Assembly (NCBI RefSeq): GCF_014863545.1
Contig: NZ_CP062260.1
Span: 3,224,001 to 3,288,000, forward strand
DNA: 64,000 nt
Reading direction: 5' to 3'
Source of the DNA: Paenibacillus sp. JNUCC32
Lineage (GTDB): Bacteria > Bacillota > Bacilli > Paenibacillales > Paenibacillaceae
The translations under genes and the position numbers were made by a program. Position 1 is the first letter of the stretch; the number at the start of each line of letters is the position of its first letter. Below the pieces are notes generated by a model. The model was not told the origin of the DNA, ran no database searches, and saw nothing but the letters and a program-made list of their open reading frames with translations. Shown here one piece after another: positions 35,058 to 44,087 of the stretch.

Positions 35058-36692
35058 TTAGTGCTCGCCCCTCGGATTCATTTCCGGGCCCATTTTCGTG
35101 TTGTCACGCGTTTTGTTGAGAGCCGGGCGTCTTCTTGACAGAAGCAGCGGTTTGCGGAATAAAATTTCGCCCATCGCTTTTGCACTAAATGGTATAAACG
35201 GCCATAAATAAGACGAGTTATAGGAACGGTGGGTCGTCAGAAGCAGAATTAGAAGCGTCGTCCCGATGACAAAACCCTTCACCCCGAACAAGGCTGTGAC
35301 AAGCAGCAGGACCAGCCTGACCATCCGGTTCGCCAGCCCCAGCTCATAGCTTGGAGTCGCAAACATCCCTATGGAGGCAACCGCCATATACAAGACAACC
35401 TCGTTGACAAACAATCCGGTTTTAACGGCAATATCGCCGATCAAAATCGCAGCGATCAAGCCCATTGCCGATGCGAGCGGCGTCGGTGTATGAACCGCGG
35501 CCAAACGGAGCAAATCCACGCCGAATTCCACGATCAGAAACTGCAGAATAATGGGGATTTTCGCATTCTCCTGCGGACCGATGATATCGAGTCCCGGCGG
35601 CTTCAATTCAGGATGTACAACCAGCAGCATCCACAAAGGGAGCAGGAACATGGAAGCAAAAATGCCTATAAATCGTATCCAGCGAAGATAGGTCCCCATA
35701 AACGGGGTCTGGCGATTCTCTTCCGCATGCTGACAGAGATCCAGGAAGGTGGTCGGCATGATCATCACACTCGGCGAAGTATCCACCATAATGACGATCC
35801 GACCTTCCAGCAGATGGGAAGAGACCACGTCCGGACGCTCCGAATAACGGACCAGCGGATAGGGGTGCCAGCCCTTGTTTACAATCGCTTCCTCCAGCTG
35901 CTTGTCGCCAAGAGGGAGCCCCTCCAAATCGATTTCCTGGATTTTCTTCCGGATGGCTTCTACCTGGGTACGGTCGGCTACGTCATCGATGAAGACCAAA
36001 CTGACGTCCGTTCTCGTACGCCTTCCCACCTTGATGATCTCCACATGCAGTCCCGGATCACGAACCCGTCTCCGCACGAGGTTAACGTTCGTCACCAGCG
36101 TCTCCGTAAACCCGTCCCTGGCGCCTCGAACAACGCGTTCGACAGCCGGCTCTTCGAGTCCCCGTACGGGATATTTCCGGGTGTCCAGGATGATGGCGGA
36201 ATGCGCATCCTCGATGAACAGCGCGCATAGGCCTGACAGAACCTCGTCAATCACCTTGCTGAGCCTGGTGTCCCGCTCCACCTGTACATGGGGAATATAG
36301 CGGTTCATGATTTCGGAAAGCGCGTGGTTGTTAACGTCGTCTGGCGTCAGGTACGTCAATCTTGTCAAAATTTCCGTCACCACGACATCGTTGGTGAACC
36401 CGTTTAGAAAGAGAAGCCCCGCATTTCTGCCGGCAAAGTTCATCTCGCGGAATACCACGTCAAACGAAACACCAAGGCCGATCACTTCCTTAAGCGTTTC
36501 TTTCAGTACGCTCAGCTTCGCGGGAACATCGTCCGTTTGCTGCCAATAAATAACGGATTCCTTGGTGCTGTCGGAGGTTTCCGCCTCCCTCTTCTCCTTC
36601 AGCGCTTCTTCCTCCAGCGCTTTGATCTCCGATGGAGGAATGATCGGAATCCCGGCCTCCAGTTCGCCGCCATGCGTTGTTTTCTCGTCCAT
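35058..36692 (-). CDS. spoVAF: Stage V sporulation protein AF
   Basis: GerA/SpoVAF-family membrane protein of the spore inner membrane, linked to germination and dipicolinic acid movement. 544 residues: a long acidic N-terminal cytoplasmic part, conserved domain (65-330; LEGRIVIMVDTSPSVMIMPTTF) and about five membrane helices (345-500). Somewhat longer than B. subtilis SpoVAF. Directly follows spoVAB by 23 nt; the usual spoVAC, AD and AE genes are not between them. Confidence 0.94.
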   Translation of the reverse strand: MDEKTTHGGELEAGIPIIPPSEIKALEEEALKEKREAETSDSTKESVIYWQQTDDVPAKLSVLKETLKEVIGLGVSFDVVFREMNFAGRNAGLLFLNGFTNDVVVTEILTRLTYLTPDDVNNHALSEIMNRYIPHVQVERDTRLSKVIDEVLSGLCALFIEDAHSAIILDTRKYPVRGLEEPAVERVVRGARDGFTETLVTNVNLVRRRVRDPGLHVEIIKVGRRTRTDVSLVFIDDVADRTQVEAIRKKIQEIDLEGLPLGDKQLEEAIVNKGWHPYPLVRYSERPDVVSSHLLEGRIVIMVDTSPSVMIMPTTFLDLCQHAEENRQTPFMGTYLRWIRFIGIFASMFLLPLWMLLVVHPELKPPGLDIIGPQENAKIPIILQFLIVEFGVDLLRLAAVHTPTPLASAMGLIAAILIGDIAVKTGLFVNEVVLYMAVASIGMFATPSYELGLANRMVRLVLLLVTALFGVKGFVIGTTLLILLLTTHRSYNSSYLWPFIPFSAKAMGEILFRKPLLLSRRRPALNKTRDNTKMGPEMNPRGEH

Positions 36693-36715
36693 AACCTACC
36701 TCCTAGCCATAACTG

Positions 36716-37144
36716 TCACTTGCTGTAAACAAACCAGTCGAACAGGGAACCCGCTACCTTGCCTGCCACCATGGCCATCAGAAGACCAAACAGATACCCC
36801 TTCAGCCGGAGCCGCTTGGCCAGAATCGGCAAGACATTCAATACTTCCGTCAGTGCGGCTGCCAGCATGCCGATAAATATTCCGCACATCAGTCCGATTA
36901 TGGTACTCACGACCGGTCCCAAAGGAACGGACCATCTCCAGAAATCGGCCACCGTGCCAATGAAGGATCCCGTTATCAATGCTCCTTCGTACCAATGCAC
37001 CCGGCTGTAAGTCGCCGTCAACTGGGACAATCTCGGTATGATGTCCAGCACAATGATGAGCGCAATCACGCCGCCGCCGACGGCGATGCCTCCGGCAACG
37101 CCGAGAACACAGGTAAATACCCCTTGCAGAATGGACAACATCAT
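36716..37144 (-). CDS. spoVAB: Stage V sporulation protein AB
   Basis: 142-residue membrane protein with about four hydrophobic segments; GVAGGIAVGGGVIALIIVL and IIPRLSQLTATY match the SpoVAB family. Overlaps spoVAA by 4 nt (ATGA). Acts in the forespore under sigma-G in B. subtilis in DPA uptake or release. Confidence 0.93.
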   Translation of the reverse strand: MMLSILQGVFTCVLGVAGGIAVGGGVIALIIVLDIIPRLSQLTATYSRVHWYEGALITGSFIGTVADFWRWSVPLGPVVSTIIGLMCGIFIGMLAAALTEVLNVLPILAKRLRLKGYLFGLLMAMVAGKVAGSLFDWFVYSK

Positions 37145-37785
37145 GGTTTTTCCCCCGTCGTATCGGCACTGGCGTTCATTTTCCGGTATTCCTCGGCAAC
37201 CACGAACTGATCCAGATTTTCCTGATAGAGGTACATTTCCACCTCCAGCGGGGTCGGTTCTTCATTCCATTTTTTCTTGAACAAATGATTGAAGAACACC
37301 GTCATGCCGAATCCGAGCCCCAGAGAGTAAGCGATCTGGAACAGATAGGGATGCTCATCTCGTTTTCCCGTCACCATTTCGACAATCCGGATCTGGACCT
37401 CAAGCATGTTGACGTCTGCATGAAAGTTCATGATGGTGAGCGCAGAACCGAAAAACAAGAGCAGCCAAATAAGCGGGAACCACAGTCGGGATCGTTTGCT
37501 GTCCGGACCGACAAGCTCCACCAGGGTATGATGGTTACCCATCGGTTCAATATGGGCGCCCGGAATCAGCCCTTGTATCTTCGGAATGATTTGAATCAGA
37601 TCCATGACAAGACGGTTGCCGTCGATATCCTTCGGCTGAGTCAACGGCAGGGCTCTGAGCCGTTTCTCCCATTCGGGCTCACAGACTATGAAGGCGACAT
37701 CACCTAGTTTGACGGTCTGGTCTCTCGGCAGCCGTATTCGGCTCCGCAGCTGCAGAAACACCGTCGGAGTGGGATTAACCTTCAT
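37141..37785 (-). CDS. spoVAA: Stage V sporulation protein AA
   Basis: 214 residues: soluble N-terminal domain (1-95; VFLQLRSRIRLP, KLGDVAFIV) then two membrane helices (about 105-125 and 150-170), the SpoVAA layout. ATG 37785 follows AAAGGAG by eight bases; three codons upstream are rejected. First gene of the spoVA cluster. Confidence 0.92.
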   Translation of the reverse strand: MKVNPTPTVFLQLRSRIRLPRDQTVKLGDVAFIVCEPEWEKRLRALPLTQPKDIDGNRLVMDLIQIIPKIQGLIPGAHIEPMGNHHTLVELVGPDSKRSRLWFPLIWLLLFFGSALTIMNFHADVNMLEVQIRIVEMVTGKRDEHPYLFQIAYSLGLGFGMTVFFNHLFKKKWNEEPTPLEVEMYLYQENLDQFVVAEEYRKMNASADTTGEKP

Positions 37786-37816
37786 CCGAAACACTCCTTT
37801 ACTGCTAAATTACCGT

Positions 37817-37846
37817 TAGTATGGGAAATTGCCATCGTTTCTACTC
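37817..37846 (-). promoter_or_regulatory. Candidate sigma-G promoter for spoVAA
   Basis: Minus strand: GAGTA (37846-37842), 18-nt spacer, CATACTA (37823-37817). The -10 fits the sigma-G consensus exactly and the -35 has one mismatch. It lies 31 nt before the spoVAA start; sigma-G control of spoVA is established in B. subtilis. Confidence 0.5.
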
Positions 37847-38013
37847 GGATTTACCATACTTTCTTTAATCGCCGGACCGTCCAGGGCCGTTATACACAAA
37901 AACAAGCTAATCAACCATCGACATCTCACTTAGAAGACAGGCCCCCTATAGGGAAAGTTGGTCAAGTGAGATAAAGGGGGAAGACGCTGAATTGGCTAAG
38001 GTCTTATTTCCGC

Positions 38014-38050
38014 AAGAAAGCGCCGTCCCAGAAGGACGGCGCTTTCTTTG
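38014..38050. terminator. Terminator between sigF and spoVAA
   Basis: Perfect stem AAGAAAGCGCCGTCC/GGACGGCGCTTTCTT with a 5-nt loop. Little T-run outside the stem, but T-rich arms; likely ends the spoIIA operon. Confidence 0.75.
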
Positions 38051-38080
38051 TGCAGGCTTTAGGATACGGTATAGATCCCG

Positions 38081-38836
38081 CTACTGCGCGATCTCGTTTC
38101 GAATGCTCTGCAATATTTTTTTCTCGAGCCGCGATACCTGCACCTGGGATATACCCAGCCGGGTGGCAACTTCCGACTGCGTCTGATCCCGGTAGTACCT
38201 TAGATATACAATGAGCCGCTCCCGTTCGGTCAAGCCCCCTATCGCTTCGTTCAAGGCCAGCTTGTCAAACCATCGTTCCTGCGAATCATCGGCAATCTGA
38301 TCCATTAGCGTGATGGGATCCCCGTCATTTTCAAATACGGTCTCATGAATCGAGGTTGGCGGTTTGTTCGCCTCCTGGGCAAACACCACTTCCTCGGGCG
38401 TTACCCCCAGCTCTTCGGCAACCTCTTTCACCGTGGGAAGACGATCGAGCTGCTTGGACAGCTCGTCCCGCTTCTTCCTGACTTTGTTGGCCATCTCCTT
38501 AAGCGAACGGCTGACCTTCAGAGTCCCGTCGTCCCTTAAGAAACGCTGAATTTCACCGATAATCATCGGTACGGCATAGGTAGAGAACTTTACGTCATAA
38601 CTGAGATCGAACTTGTCCACGGATTTGAGGAGACCGATACAGCCGATCTGAAACAGATCATCCGGCTCATACCCCCGGTTCATAAACCGTTGAACGACAG
38701 ACCAGACAAGACGAATATTACAGTTGACGAGCGTGTCCCGGGCGACATTATCCCCGCTTTGGCTAAGTGCAATGAGTCGTTTGACCTCCGCGTCGTCCAA
38801 ATAAGTCTGCGAAGTTTTCTTCACATCGGCATCCAT
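38081..38836 (-). CDS. sigF: RNA polymerase sporulation sigma factor SigF
   Basis: First forespore-specific sigma factor, held by SpoIIAB. 251 residues: region 2 (GCIGLLKSVDKFDLSYDVKF; VPMIIGEIQRFLRDD), region 3 and region 4 helix-turn-helix (QSEVATRLGISQVQVSRLEKK). Third gene of spoIIAA-spoIIAB-sigF, 11 nt after spoIIAB. Confidence 0.97.
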   Translation of the reverse strand: MDADVKKTSQTYLDDAEVKRLIALSQSGDNVARDTLVNCNIRLVWSVVQRFMNRGYEPDDLFQIGCIGLLKSVDKFDLSYDVKFSTYAVPMIIGEIQRFLRDDGTLKVSRSLKEMANKVRKKRDELSKQLDRLPTVKEVAEELGVTPEEVVFAQEANKPPTSIHETVFENDGDPITLMDQIADDSQERWFDKLALNEAIGGLTERERLIVYLRYYRDQTQSEVATRLGISQVQVSRLEKKILQSIRNEIAQ

Positions 38837-38847
38837 TTGTCCAACCC

Positions 38848-39306
38848 CTAATTATATAAAGCTTTCTTAGATTCGATCCTCTTTTTCATTTTGATCGACG
38901 TACCGCTGCCTGGTTCGCTGACCACTTCGAATTCGTCCATGAAATTTTCCATGATGGTGAATCCCATGCCGGATCTTTCCAGCTCCGGCTTCGAGGTATA
39001 CAGCGGCTGCTTCGCCATCTCCAGATCTTCGATCCCGTGGCCGGAATCTTCGATGCGCAGCGTGATCATATCCCCGTCTATCGAGGCTTCAATCTTGACG
39101 ACCCCTTCCGGGTCGCTGTCGTAACCATGGATGATGCTGTTCGTGACGGCCTCGGAAACCACCGTTTTCAGATCGTTCAGCTCATCCATGTTGGGATCCA
39201 TCTGGGAGATGAATGCAGCCACGGCGACACGGGCAAAGGATTCGTTTTCCGACTTAGCGGCAAACTGCAGCGACATAAAATTATGCTGTGCTCTTCCTTC
39301 ACTCAT
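38848..39306 (-). CDS. spoIIAB: Anti-sigma F factor and SpoIIAA kinase
   Basis: Binds SigF and phosphorylates SpoIIAA. 152 residues of GHKL fold with [12 protein letters not shown] (N box), EDSGHGIED (G1) and [14 protein letters not shown] (G2). Start overlaps the spoIIAA stop by 4 nt; an internal ATG ten codons later is an alternative. Confidence 0.96.
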   Translation of the reverse strand: MSEGRAQHNFMSLQFAAKSENESFARVAVAAFISQMDPNMDELNDLKTVVSEAVTNSIIHGYDSDPEGVVKIEASIDGDMITLRIEDSGHGIEDLEMAKQPLYTSKPELERSGMGFTIMENFMDEFEVVSEPGSGTSIKMKKRIESKKALYN

Positions 39307-39656
39307 GACACTACCTCCAGACCCGAGAGTGCCGTGCCCTCGTTCTCGTATATCGGCATGATTTTGAACAGCCCCGACATGTCAAGCAAGCGGTAAACCT
39401 GCGGCTTGACATCGCACACCGCCATCTTTCCGCCCTTTTGCTTGATGAATTTATAGCGTCCCAGAATGACTCCCAGCCCTGAGCTGTCCATAAAATCCAA
39501 GTCTTTTAAACTCAGCACCAAGTGCTCTGTTTGACGTCTCTGAATGGCTTCATCCAGCTGCATCCGGACATGATCGGCCGTATGATGATCCAGCTCGCCG
39601 GACAGACGGACGATCAGAACATGCCTGTGATGCTCCATATCAACATGCAGATTCAT
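39303..39656 (-). CDS. spoIIAA: Anti-anti-sigma F factor
   Basis: STAS protein that releases SigF from SpoIIAB when unphosphorylated. 117 residues; the phosphorylated serine is S58 in FMDSSGLGV. First gene of the spoIIA operon, 91 nt downstream of dacF. Confidence 0.97.
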   Translation of the reverse strand: MNLHVDMEHHRHVLIVRLSGELDHHTADHVRMQLDEAIQRRQTEHLVLSLKDLDFMDSSGLGVILGRYKFIKQKGGKMAVCDVKPQVYRLLDMSGLFKIMPIYENEGTALSGLEVVS

Positions 39657-39747
39657 GTTTGTTCACTCTCCTCCCTGACATGAACAAGGATTTCTACATT
39701 CGAAAAAGACATTCCTGCATCACGACAAAACTAGAAGAAAACTCCCA

Positions 39748-40938
39748 TTAATCTACATGAAACAACTTGCCGGTTGTCCGTTTGAACAGCTTCCAGAATC
39801 CGGCCTTTTCCACCTCGACAGGCGACGTCAGCTCGAACTCCTTCACGAGCTGTTCCCCCTGATAGACAGACAGCTTGCCGATGACTTGTCCTGCGGCTAC
39901 CGGTGCCTTCACGTTCGGATCCAACTGAATCTCATGACGGATGTCCGGATTCTTTACGCCTTTCTTGACAAGCACGCTGTAGTCTTTTTCCGCTTGAATC
40001 GAGATCTCGGGCACGTTGCCCTTTTGCACCTTAACGATGCCGAGCACTTCGCCAGGCTTATAGATGGAGTGCATCGTGTATTGGGAAAAGGCATAATCAA
40101 ACATGCGCGACACTTCATTGTTCCGCGTCTTGGTGTCCGGAGCCCCCATGACAACCGCTACAGCGCGCAGCCCGTCCCGTTTGGCCGTTGCCGATAAACA
40201 GAACTTGGCTTCGGACGTATACCCGGTTTTCAATCCGTCCGCGCCCGTGTAGAACCGCACCAGCTTGTTCGTATTGACCAGCCAGAAGGGTTTCTCCGAA
40301 TCTTTGCGCAAGTAATCCTGATAGGCGCCGGTATATTTGGTGATCTGGTCGTATTTCAGCAATTCCCTGCTCATGACCGCTATGTCATGGGCTGATGTAT
40401 AATGATTCTCTGCAGGAAGTCCGTTGCAGTTCACGAAATGCGTATCTTTCATTCCGAGCTCCGCCGCTTTCTCGTTCATCATTTTCACGAAGCCTTCTTC
40501 CGAGCCGGCAATCTTCTCAGCCATCGCAACGGAAGCATCATTGCCCGATGCCATGGCAATGCCTTTGAGCATCTCGTCCACGGTCATTTCCTCGCCGGGC
40601 TCAAGAAAAATCTGGGATCCGCCCATGGATGCCGCATATTCGCTGGTGCGCACCTTATCGGTCCACTTCAATTGTCCTTCATCGATGGCTTCCATCGTAA
40701 GCAGCATCGTCATTACCTTGGTGATGCTGGCCGGAGGCAGCTTATCATGGCTGTTTTTCTCGTAAATAATGGTTCCGGTATCCGCATCCAGCAATATAGC
40801 GGAACGGGCACTTGGCGCCAGCTCCTCTTGAGATGATCCTCCGCCGGGTTTGCTATTTTCTTCCGCATAACTTGGTACAGCTGCACTGGATAATCCCACG
40901 GCTAGAACCAGGAATCCAGCGATTAACGCTTTTTTCAC
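39748..40938 (-). CDS. dacF: D-alanyl-D-alanine carboxypeptidase DacF
   Basis: Forespore S11 carboxypeptidase that modifies cortex peptidoglycan. 396 residues: signal peptide (1-25), SITKV active site (SxxK, about 71), ASGNDAS (SxN, about 131), LKTGYTSEA (KTG, about 236), and a C-terminal beta domain with amphipathic tail. Directly upstream of spoIIAA as in B. subtilis, where it is read by sigma-F. Confidence 0.95.
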   Translation of the reverse strand: MKKALIAGFLVLAVGLSSAAVPSYAEENSKPGGGSSQEELAPSARSAILLDADTGTIIYEKNSHDKLPPASITKVMTMLLTMEAIDEGQLKWTDKVRTSEYAASMGGSQIFLEPGEEMTVDEMLKGIAMASGNDASVAMAEKIAGSEEGFVKMMNEKAAELGMKDTHFVNCNGLPAENHYTSAHDIAVMSRELLKYDQITKYTGAYQDYLRKDSEKPFWLVNTNKLVRFYTGADGLKTGYTSEAKFCLSATAKRDGLRAVAVVMGAPDTKTRNNEVSRMFDYAFSQYTMHSIYKPGEVLGIVKVQKGNVPEISIQAEKDYSVLVKKGVKNPDIRHEIQLDPNVKAPVAAGQVIGKLSVYQGEQLVKEFELTSPVEVEKAGFWKLFKRTTGKLFHVD

Positions 40939-41072
40939 TTCCGTCCCCTCCTGACATTCGTAATGGCATCCCGCTGTACGCGGGTCTGCTATTCATTGTC
41001 GTCAGGTTGAAAACAAATTATTCCAGTATTTTACGGAAAATTGTTGCCATTCATCTAAAAGGACATAACAAA

Positions 41073-41118
41073 GAGGCTGGGCTTCTTGCAGATGTAAATC
41101 TGCGAAAAGCCCAGCCTC
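41073..41118 (-). terminator. Hairpin after pupG
   Basis: Very stable stem GAGGCTGGGCTT...AAGCCCAGCCTC with an inner GCAGAT/ATCTGC stem, followed on the minus strand by TTTGTTATG. Likely terminator between pupG and dacF. Confidence 0.75.
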
Positions 41119-41131
41119 ATGCTAACAACCA

Positions 41132-41956
41132 TTACATCTTGGGAATGATGGCCATAACGAGCGCCAGGAATTTCTCACGGACCTTCTCCGCTGTTTCCAT
41201 AACTTCGTCATGGGATAGCGGCTGATCCAGTATGCCCGCAGCCATGTTGCTGATGCAGGAGATGCCCAGCACCTCAAGCCCCGCATGCCTTGCTACGATG
41301 ACCTCGGACACGGTGGACATGCCTACCGCGTCCGCACCGAGCGTGCGCAGCATGACAATCTCGGCCGGCGTTTCATAAGTCGGTCCCAGCAAACCTGCGT
41401 AAACGCCTTCTCTCAGCACGATGCCCTGACCCACGGCGACTTCTTTTGCCAATTGGCGAAGTTGACGGCTGTAAGCCTGGGACATGTCCGGAAAGCGTAC
41501 GCCAAGCGCCGGATCGTTAGGCCCGATTAACGGGTTGGTTCCTGTCATGTTCAGATGATCGGAGATCAGCATGAGGTCGCCCGGCTCGAAGGACGTGTTG
41601 ATGCCGCCGGCCGCATTGGTAACAAGCAGGCTCTTTACGCCAAGCTCCTTCATGACGCGTACCGGAAAAGCCGTCACTTCCGGGCCGTAGCCTTCGTACA
41701 TGTGGAAGCGGCCCTTCATCAGGACGACAGGCCGGTCGTGGATCGTGCCCAGCAGCAGTTCGCCTTCATGTCCTTCCACCGTCGATAAGGGAAAATGAGG
41801 AATGTCCGTGTAAGCGATCGAAACCGGATTCTCAATCAATTCCGCCAACACGCCGAGCCCCGAACCCAAAATCAGGCCGACCTCGGGCTGGACGCCATTC
41901 TGCCCTCGTATGTATGCCGCTGCTTCCTTAATGCTTTGCTGATGGACTGAACTCAT
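41132..41956 (-). CDS. pupG: Purine-nucleoside phosphorylase (PupG/PunA type)
   Basis: Phosphorolysis of purine nucleosides for salvage. 274 residues with GLILGSGLGVL (phosphate loop), VTNAAGGIN, GPTYETPAE and GMSTVSEVIVARHAG, the trimeric PNP signature. Start at ATG 41956, eight bases after GGAGAGG (an ATG two codons earlier is too close). Between xerD and dacF as in B. subtilis, but without the drm/deoB gene that separates it from xerD there. Confidence 0.94.
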   Translation of the reverse strand: MSSVHQQSIKEAAAYIRGQNGVQPEVGLILGSGLGVLAELIENPVSIAYTDIPHFPLSTVEGHEGELLLGTIHDRPVVLMKGRFHMYEGYGPEVTAFPVRVMKELGVKSLLVTNAAGGINTSFEPGDLMLISDHLNMTGTNPLIGPNDPALGVRFPDMSQAYSRQLRQLAKEVAVGQGIVLREGVYAGLLGPTYETPAEIVMLRTLGADAVGMSTVSEVIVARHAGLEVLGISCISNMAAGILDQPLSHDEVMETAEKVREKFLALVMAIIPKM

Positions 41957-42014
41957 ATTCATACCTCTCCTATTCTGATGATAAATTGTAGATTCCAGAG
42001 CCGGTAAGTCCGCC

Positions 42015-42899
42015 CTATGATCTCGGATGATAATGATCGTATACTTCCTTCATGCTTTTCTTGGCAGATTGATACATGCCGGTTGTGGACAATGCCGAGT
42101 GTCCCAGCATCTCCTGAACCGAACGCAAGTCCGCGCCGTTCCCCAGCAAATGCATGGCAAACGAATGCCGAAGGGTATGCGGCGTGATGTCCTCGTCAAT
42201 ATCGGCAAGCTTGCCATACTTTTTAATAATTTTCCAAAAACCCTGCCGTGTCAAGCGCGTTCCCAGCGAATTCAGGAATAACGCGTCTTCCCCGGCATCC
42301 CGCATCAGCTTGTCCCGCATATCTCGCACATAAAATGCAACGCTCTCGGCTGCAATGGGGGTGATCGGCAGAATACGCTCCTTCCCACCGGAAACCGCGC
42401 AGCGTAAAAAGCGCATCTCCAAATGGATGTCATGGATGGACAGATTCACCAATTCCGAGACCTTGATGCCCGAAGCGTACAGCAGCTCAAGCATCGCTTT
42501 GTCCCTGGCGCCCTGCGGGGTACCGGAATCGGGAGCCGACAGCAGCTTGTCCACCTGCTCCACGGTTAGCGACTTCGGCGGCTTCCGTTCCGGTTTCGGA
42601 TTATCCAGCAGCTGAGTCGGATCCTGTACAATAACGGCTTGACGCACCAAATACTGAAAAAAGGAACGCAGGGAAGCCGTGCATCGAAGCAGGCTCGATG
42701 CCGCCTTCCCCTGCTGCCTCAACCTTCCCACATACAGCCCGAGCAGCGTTCGATTCACCTCCCGCGGATGGGTGACCTCCCTTTCAGCTGCAAATGCTAG
42801 GAATCCTTGAAGGTCGGCCCGATACGATGCTATCGTGCTTCGGGACAGTCCCTTCTCGTCCTCCAGGTATTGTACATATTCGTCCAGATATGGTTTCAT
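42015..42899 (-). CDS. xerD: XerD-family tyrosine recombinase with Lys in place of the first catalytic Arg
   Basis: At the place of XerD (RipX), which resolves chromosome dimers at dif. 294 residues: N-terminal SAM-like DNA-binding domain (1-92) and catalytic domain (110-294). K173 (GGKER), H241 and R244 (HTLRH), H267 (LGHS) and nucleophile Y276 (TTGMYQ) are present. The first catalytic arginine, normally in G[IL]RVSEL, is lysine here (GIKVSEL, K146; codon AAG). That change usually harms strand cleavage, so it may be weak, specialised or non-catalytic. Neighbours yqzK and fur match the RipX locus. Confidence 0.9.
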   Translation of the reverse strand: MKPYLDEYVQYLEDEKGLSRSTIASYRADLQGFLAFAAEREVTHPREVNRTLLGLYVGRLRQQGKAASSLLRCTASLRSFFQYLVRQAVIVQDPTQLLDNPKPERKPPKSLTVEQVDKLLSAPDSGTPQGARDKAMLELLYASGIKVSELVNLSIHDIHLEMRFLRCAVSGGKERILPITPIAAESVAFYVRDMRDKLMRDAGEDALFLNSLGTRLTRQGFWKIIKKYGKLADIDEDITPHTLRHSFAMHLLGNGADLRSVQEMLGHSALSTTGMYQSAKKSMKEVYDHYHPRS

Positions 42900-42939
42900 G
42901 ATCTTTTGCTCCTATTCCCGCGGCCCTTTGCAAGCACGA

Positions 42940-43173
42940 TCACTCTCCGTACCAGTAATACAACCGGAGACGCTCGGCCGGCGAATAACGGGAGTCCATG
43001 GTGCTCTCCGGCTGAAAAGCCTTTACCGCTTGTCCCGAAGGCGCACGGTAAGGATCCACTGGCGTTAGCCAATCGCCTACCCATCCCAGCACGAAGTAAA
43101 AAAACATGGTCAACACGGCAAACATCGAAATAAAACGGATCAGTGAGCCTATTTTTCGAATAGATATAATCAC
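42940..43173 (-). CDS. yqzK: YqzK-family small membrane protein (DUF4227)
   Basis: 77 residues with one transmembrane helix (about 13-33, ISMFAVLTMFFYFVLGWVG) and a short exterior part (PVDPYRAPSGQAVKAF). Start GTG 43173, eight bases after GAGAGG; nine codons upstream rejected. The place between fur and xerD is that of yqzK in Bacillales. Role unknown. Confidence 0.85.
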   Translation of the reverse strand: MIISIRKIGSLIRFISMFAVLTMFFYFVLGWVGDWLTPVDPYRAPSGQAVKAFQPESTMDSRYSPAERLRLYYWYGE

Positions 43174-43513
43174 TGGCAGCGCCTCTCTTTCACATGGCAT
43201 CGATCGCTCAATTGAAAGCGGGTATTGCAGGTATCATTTCACGTAAAGCCTATGATACAAGCTGCAGGATTATGACGGCATCCCTCTTATCTCCGATCAG
43301 CCATTGGGCCCGGCGGTTATTCTGAAGAATAAAAAAAACGTCTAATCGACGTACTTGGATGATGTAAAAGTATAATTTGTGCTTAAAAGTGAACGATACG
43401 ATAAGCGTGCATGAACCGCCTAATATAGTTAATTATCTAAAAAGCCCTCCCGGCTTACCGCCGTAGAGGGCTGCCGTGATGATCATCACTGCGGTTTGTT
43501 GAAAGATATAAAA
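43174..43513. other. Gene-free stretch between yqzK and fur
   Basis: About 340 nt with no supported reading frame. It holds the fur terminator (43437-43472), and on the minus strand a small hairpin ACGTC/GACGT (43338-43352) followed by eight T. The AT-rich part upstream of that hairpin (43360-43436) could hold a promoter; none is clear. Confidence 0.6.
43437..43472 (-). terminator. Terminator after fur
   Basis: Minus-strand stem AGCCCTC...GAGGGCT with inner GGCGGTAAGCC hairpin, followed by TTTTTAG. Confidence 0.85.
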
Positions 43514-43978
43514 TTAGGATTTGTCCTGGTCATTCTTGCCCTTCTCTTTGCAACGGTAGCATATGCCATGGAAATCAAGCCGATGGTCATGAACGGTAAA
43601 GTTGAATTCTCGCTCTAACCGCTCTTCCAACGGACCGAGCCAATCCTCGCGTATTTCATCCATGCTTCCACATTGAGTACATATCAAATGATGATGGTGA
43701 TGCTTCGAAGTATCCGTCCGCAAGTCGTAACGGGCGACACCATCGCCAAAATTTATCTTCTCTACAACATGAAGCTCACTGAGCAGCTCTAGGGTACGGT
43801 ACACGGTTGCCAGACCGATCTCCGGAGCCTTCTCTTTCACGAGCATAAATACATCCTCTGCGCTAAGGTGGTCGTCTTCATTTTCCAACAATACGCTTAC
43901 CGTGGCTTCCCGTTGGGGCGTTAATTTGTATCCTTGGGATTGTAGCTGCTGCTTAATTTTGTCGATCCGCGCTTCCAT
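43514..43978 (-). CDS. fur: Ferric uptake regulator Fur
   Basis: Iron-sensing repressor. 154 residues: winged-helix DNA-binding domain (1-85; YKLTPQREATVSVLL, IGLATVYRTLELL), then the dimer and metal domain with HHHHHLICTQCG and a second CxxC pair (GICYRCKEK), the structural zinc sites. Position upstream of yqzK and xerD supports Fur over Zur or PerR. Confidence 0.94.
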   Translation of the reverse strand: MEARIDKIKQQLQSQGYKLTPQREATVSVLLENEDDHLSAEDVFMLVKEKAPEIGLATVYRTLELLSELHVVEKINFGDGVARYDLRTDTSKHHHHHLICTQCGSMDEIREDWLGPLEERLEREFNFTVHDHRLDFHGICYRCKEKGKNDQDKS

Positions 43979-44087
43979 CGTTTCCCTCCCCCTTGGAAAT
44001 CACTGCACGTTATTGTTCACTTCCTTCATTATAGGGGGATTTGACAAACAAAGTCAAACGGTTTTGCTTTATGGAAAAATTCGCGGA

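Noticed and set aside
39657..39747. Sigma-H promoter upstream of spoIIAA
   Set aside because: AGGA and GAAT elements are present but only 11 nt apart, too close for sigma-H; not claimed.
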